Source of the DNA: Scatosoma sp045660225
GTDB lineage: Bacteria; Bacillota; Clostridia; Christensenellales; Borkfalkiaceae
Length of the DNA stretch: 9,648 nt
Reading direction: 5' to 3'
Assembly: GCA_045660225.1 (NCBI GenBank)
Contig: JAZRDK010000022.1
Span: forward strand, 1-9,648
Shown: one piece after another, positions 6,550 to 9,648 of the stretch
How positions within the stretch are numbered: the stretch's first letter is position 1
How the letters are laid out: each line of letters opens with the position of its first letter
Position numbers and translations under genes: made by a program
The notes under the pieces: generated by a model
The model's database searches: none
Seen by the model: only the letters and a program-made list of their open reading frames with translations
Told to the model about the DNA's origin: nothing

Positions 6550-9500
6550 TTAAATTTCGAACGTGCCTTCGTACACCGTCTTGACATTGCCGAGAAGTTC
6601 GACGTCGCCGTTCGCGTGGTAATTTACCGTCAAGTCGCCACCGCGGAGTTTTACCGTGATGTTGGTATCCTTTTCGCAGTAACCTGCCAAAACGCACGCA
6701 ACAACCGCCGCGCAAGCACCCGTACCGCAAGCCCACGTTTCGCCACTGCCACGTTCCCAAACGCGCATCTTAATCGTCACTTTATTGACGACGCGGACAA
6801 ATTCCGTGTTGATGCCTTCGGGGAAGTATTCGCAGTTTTCAAATTCAGGACCGACGACGGGCATATTGATGGCGTCTACCTTGTCGCTGAAAATGACACA
6901 ATGGGGATTACCTACGTTGACAAGCGTCACTTTATAATCTAAACCGCCGACGTTTATCGTTTTGCCTACGATTTGGTCCTCGTCCCAAACACAAGGGATA
7001 TTTGCCCCTGCAAGTTCCGCTTTGCCAAGGTTTACACTTGCCGTATTTACCTTACCGCTGAACGAATACACTTTTACGTCGCAAACGCCTTTCGCGGTTT
7101 CCACTTTCATATCGTTTTTGCAAACGATACCCTTTTCGTAGAGATATTTACCGATGCAACGAATCGCGTTACCGCCCGTAGGCGCTTCTTTGCCGTCCTT
7201 ATTGAATATACGCATTTTCGCGTCGGCTACGTCCGATTTTTCGATAAGCACGATGCCGTCGCCACCGATGCCGTAATGAGGCAGAACGTAGTTGACTGCA
7301 ATCGATTCGGGACAGGTAATTTTGCCGTCGCGGTTGTCGAATACGATGTAGTCGTTTCCGCAAGATTGCATCTTGGTAAAGTTGAGTTTTAATTTTTCAC
7401 TTCTCAATGCGTTGATGTCGACAAGTTCGGTATTATCTTCCGTGAACTGACTTGCAATAATATCCGCAAGCGCGTTTGCCGTATCAAGCGCCGTCAAAAC
7501 GGTGATGCCAAGCAAGATTGCGTGGTGGTGCAAGCGGATGAAATCGTTAATCGATTCCATATCCGTCTTACCCGTGTAGACAACGTAGTCGATTTTGCCT
7601 TCGTCCATCAGTTTGATGACGGAGTCGGTTGCGGAAAGTCTGTCCACTACCGTACAGTCAAATCCCAAGTCGTTGATAACCTTCGCCGTACCCTTCGTTG
7701 CGTACATGGTACAGCCCAAGTCACCGAATTTCTTGGCAATCGTCAATACGTCCAGCTTGTCTTGGTCGTTAACCGTCATATACACGCCAACGGGTTTTCT
7801 ATCCGACGGGTGGCACATCTTAAAGCCTGCGGAAACAAGACCCTTAAACATCGCCTCTTCAATCGTTTTGCCGATACCCAAAACTTCGCCCGTCGACTTC
7901 ATCAGCGGACCAAGCTGAGAGTTGACGTCGTTGAGTTTTTCAAAGCTGAATACGGGTACTTTCACGCCAACGTACGGCAAAGAAGGATACAAGCCCGTGC
8001 CGTAACCGAGTTTTTTGAGTTTTGCACCGACGATAATCTTCGTGGCAAGTTCTACCATAGGCACGCCCGTTACCTTGGAAATATACGGTACGGTACGCGA
8101 CGCACGGGGATTTACTTCAATAACGTAAAGCTGACCACGGTAGATAAGGTATTGAATATTGATAAGCCCCTTCGTTTTTAATTCCAACGCGAGCTGGGTA
8201 GAAACTTCAATAATTCTTTCCAGCATCGTGTCGTCCAAGTTATACGGGGGATATACGGCAATCGAGTCGCCCGAGTGGATACCCGTACGTTCGATATGTT
8301 GCATAATACCGGGGATTAAAACGTCCTTGCCATCGGAAATTGCGTCGACTTCAAGTTCAGTACCCATAAGATACTGGTCGCAAAGTACGGGGTTTTCGAT
8401 GCCCTGTGCCAAGATGACGTCCATATATCTTGAAACGTCTTCGGGCGTGAAGGCAATCGTCATATTTTGACCGCCGATTACGTACGAAGGACGAAGAAGT
8501 ACGGGATATTCCAACTTTTCTGCGGCGTCAAGCGCTTCTTCCTTCGTCATAACGGTAAGCGCTTTCGGACGGGGAATTGCATATTTTTCAAGCAACGCTT
8601 CGAAACGTTCTCTATCTTCCGCCCTATCGACGCTATCCGCGGACGTACCAAGAATACGTACGCCGTGCTTGTCGAAATACGAGCAAAGGTTGATTGCCGT
8701 TTGACCGCCGAACGTGATAATGACACCGTAGGGTTTTTCTACGTCCAAGACGTGTTGCACGTCTTCGGGTGTCAACGGTTCGAAATACAATCTGTCCGCC
8801 GTGTCAAAGTCGGTGGAAACCGTTTCGGGGTTGTTGTTGATGATAACGACTTCATAGCCGAGTTCTTTCAACGTCCAAACACAATGTACGGACGAGTAGT
8901 CGAATTCGATACCCTGACCGATACGAATCGGACCAGAGCCGATAACGACGATACGTTTTTTCTCACTTCTATCCACGAAGGGTTTTGCTTCGTCGTGTTC
9001 GTGGGGGTCGAAGGTAGAATAGAAGTACGGCGTCTTTGCAGGGAATTCCGCTGCGCACGTATCAACCATCTTATATGCAACCTTCTTTCTGTACGGAACT
9101 TTTTGTCCGCTGAAGGCAACGATGTCTTTGTCAAGATAGCCAAGGCGTTTGCCTTCTTCGTACAAATCGCGCGTCAATTTTTCCGTTTGCAGTCTTTCTT
9201 CATAGCGGATAAGGTTCATAAACTTGTTCAAGAACCATTTGTCGATTTTCGTTACGTTATACACTTCGTCTACGGAAACGCCTTTCTTAAGCGCCGCGTA
9301 AACGACGAAAATTCTTTCGTCCGTCATTTCGGGAAGTTTTGCAATCAGTTCTTCCTTCGTCGAGTGCAAGAATTTTTTATAATTGAACGTGCTGGTGGAA
9401 ATTTCCGCGCCACGCACCGCTTTCATCATCGCCATTTCGAAGGACGTACCAATCGACATCACTTCGCCCGTCGCCTTCATCCTTGTCCCCAACTCTCTCT

Positions 9501-9648
9501 TTGCGTACAAGAATTTATCAAACGGCCATTTCGGCATTTTTACGACGAGATAGTCAATCGTCGGCTCGAAACAAGCGTAGGTGTTGCCCGTAACGTCGTT
9601 GACGATTTCGTCAAGCGTATAACCGAGCGCGATTTTCGACGTAACCTT
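6550..9648 (-). CDS. carB-dapF: Carbamoyl-phosphate synthase large subunit fused to a diaminopimelate epimerase module, 5' end beyond window
   Basis: One uninterrupted frame of 1032 visible residues; roughly 325 N-terminal residues are missing past the right edge, judged against E. coli CarB. The visible part begins in the first ATP-grasp half (GYTLDEIVND, FEPTIDY) and passes through the oligomerization region. The second half starts at KKRIVVIGSGPIRIGQGIEFD (about 9,000-8,900) and includes PVLLRPSYVIGG and VIEVNPRASRT. The MGS-like allosteric domain (KPVGVYMTVNDQDK onward, about 7,800-7,410) follows. CarB makes carbamoyl phosphate from glutamine-derived ammonia, bicarbonate and 2 ATP for pyrimidines and arginine. 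The frame then continues without stop into a complete 280-residue DapF (7392-6553): KLNFTKMQSCGNDY, NPHC, NTEF, WERGSGETWACGTGAC. DapF interconverts LL- and meso-diaminopimelate for lysine and peptidoglycan. The second catalytic cysteine is present; the first is replaced by Gly (codon 7176-7174). First visible gene of an operon continuing to thiI. Confidence 0.93.
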   Translation of the reverse strand, partial: KVTSKIALGYTLDEIVNDVTGNTYACFEPTIDYLVVKMPKWPFDKFLYAKRELGTRMKATGEVMSIGTSFEMAMMKAVRGAEISTSTFNYKKFLHSTKEELIAKLPEMTDERIFVVYAALKKGVSVDEVYNVTKIDKWFLNKFMNLIRYEERLQTEKLTRDLYEEGKRLGYLDKDIVAFSGQKVPYRKKVAYKMVDTCAAEFPAKTPYFYSTFDPHEHDEAKPFVDRSEKKRIVVIGSGPIRIGQGIEFDYSSVHCVWTLKELGYEVVIINNNPETVSTDFDTADRLYFEPLTPEDVQHVLDVEKPYGVIITFGGQTAINLCSYFDKHGVRILGTSADSVDRAEDRERFEALLEKYAIPRPKALTVMTKEEALDAAEKLEYPVLLRPSYVIGGQNMTIAFTPEDVSRYMDVILAQGIENPVLCDQYLMGTELEVDAISDGKDVLIPGIMQHIERTGIHSGDSIAVYPPYNLDDTMLERIIEVSTQLALELKTKGLINIQYLIYRGQLYVIEVNPRASRTVPYISKVTGVPMVELATKIIVGAKLKKLGYGTGLYPSLPYVGVKVPVFSFEKLNDVNSQLGPLMKSTGEVLGIGKTIEEAMFKGLVSAGFKMCHPSDRKPVGVYMTVNDQDKLDVLTIAKKFGDLGCTMYATKGTAKVINDLGFDCTVVDRLSATDSVIKLMDEGKIDYVVYTGKTDMESINDFIRLHHHAILLGITVLTALDTANALADIIASQFTEDNTELVDINALRSEKLKLNFTKMQSCGNDYIVFDNRDGKITCPESIAVNYVLPHYGIGGDGIVLIEKSDVADAKMRIFNKDGKEAPTGGNAIRCIGKYLYEKGIVCKNDMKVETAKGVCDVKVYSFSGKVNTASVNLGKAELAGANIPCVWDEDQIVGKTINVGGLDYKVTLVNVGNPHCVIFSDKVDAINMPVVGPEFENCEYFPEGINTEFVRVVNKVTIKMRVWERGSGETWACGTGACAAVVACVLAGYCEKDTNITVKLRGGDLTVNYHANGDVELLGNVKTVYEGTFEI

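Noticed and set aside
6530..6760. N-terminal extension of the membrane protein frame (77 extra residues starting MGTWQW)
   Set aside because: It lies entirely within the DapF coding region in another frame and is Arg/Gly-rich nonsense. A good AAGGAG site marks the ATG at 6529.
7522..8181. 219-residue plus-strand open frame opposite carB
   Set aside because: Antisense shadow of CarB coding sequence. No ribosome binding site context and no recognisable domain.
1..9648. CRISPR array, transposon, tRNA/rRNA gene or riboswitch
   Set aside because: No spaced direct repeats, transposase-like frame, cloverleaf or conserved riboswitch core was seen. The longest gap between genes is about 134 nt.

Overview
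The window looks like chromosomal core-metabolism DNA from an uncultured member of Clostridia (Firmicutes). The evidence is consensus sigma-A type promoters, GGAG-type ribosome binding sites, a compact U-tract terminator, the short 332-residue Pta, a rhodanese-less ThiI, and the gene order tmcAL / pta / ackA / (probable yceD). Base composition is moderate. A Christensenellales-like lineage is a guess from general flavour, not something the sequence proves. I see no mobile element, CRISPR array, tRNA or rRNA.

Layout, left to right. (1) Positions 1-53, minus strand: the first 17 codons of what is probably yceD (DUF177), which usually precedes rpmF. It sits behind a near-perfect promoter at 72-100. 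(2) Positions 130-2336, minus: pta-ackA, the acetate/ATP pathway, with a good promoter at 2423-2451. (3) Positions 2471-3616, plus: tmcAL (ylbM), the only plus-strand gene, divergent from pta. Its likely promoter faces the pta promoter, so the two 5' leaders overlap. (4) Positions 3616-3645: a symmetric hairpin that can terminate transcription from both sides. (5) Positions 3648-9648, minus: a tightly packed operon transcribed as carB-dapF fusion, small membrane protein, cysteine desulfurase, thiI. Gaps are 20, -4 and 9 nt. The 5' end of carB and the operon promoter lie beyond the right edge.

How the genes work together. Pta and AckA convert acetyl-CoA to acetate with ATP formation. TmcAL uses acetate and ATP to acetylate the wobble cytidine of elongator tRNA-Met, so its place beside the acetate genes is suggestive. 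The cysteine desulfurase and ThiI form the known sulfur relay for 4-thiouridine in tRNA. The first gene of the operon encodes pyrimidine/arginine precursor synthesis and diaminopimelate epimerase in one polypeptide.

The two most noteworthy points are linked. The carbamoyl-phosphate synthase large subunit is fused in frame, almost without linker, to a full-length DapF module. That DapF module has Gly where the first of the two catalytic cysteines should be, while the other substrate-binding and catalytic residues that I can align are kept.
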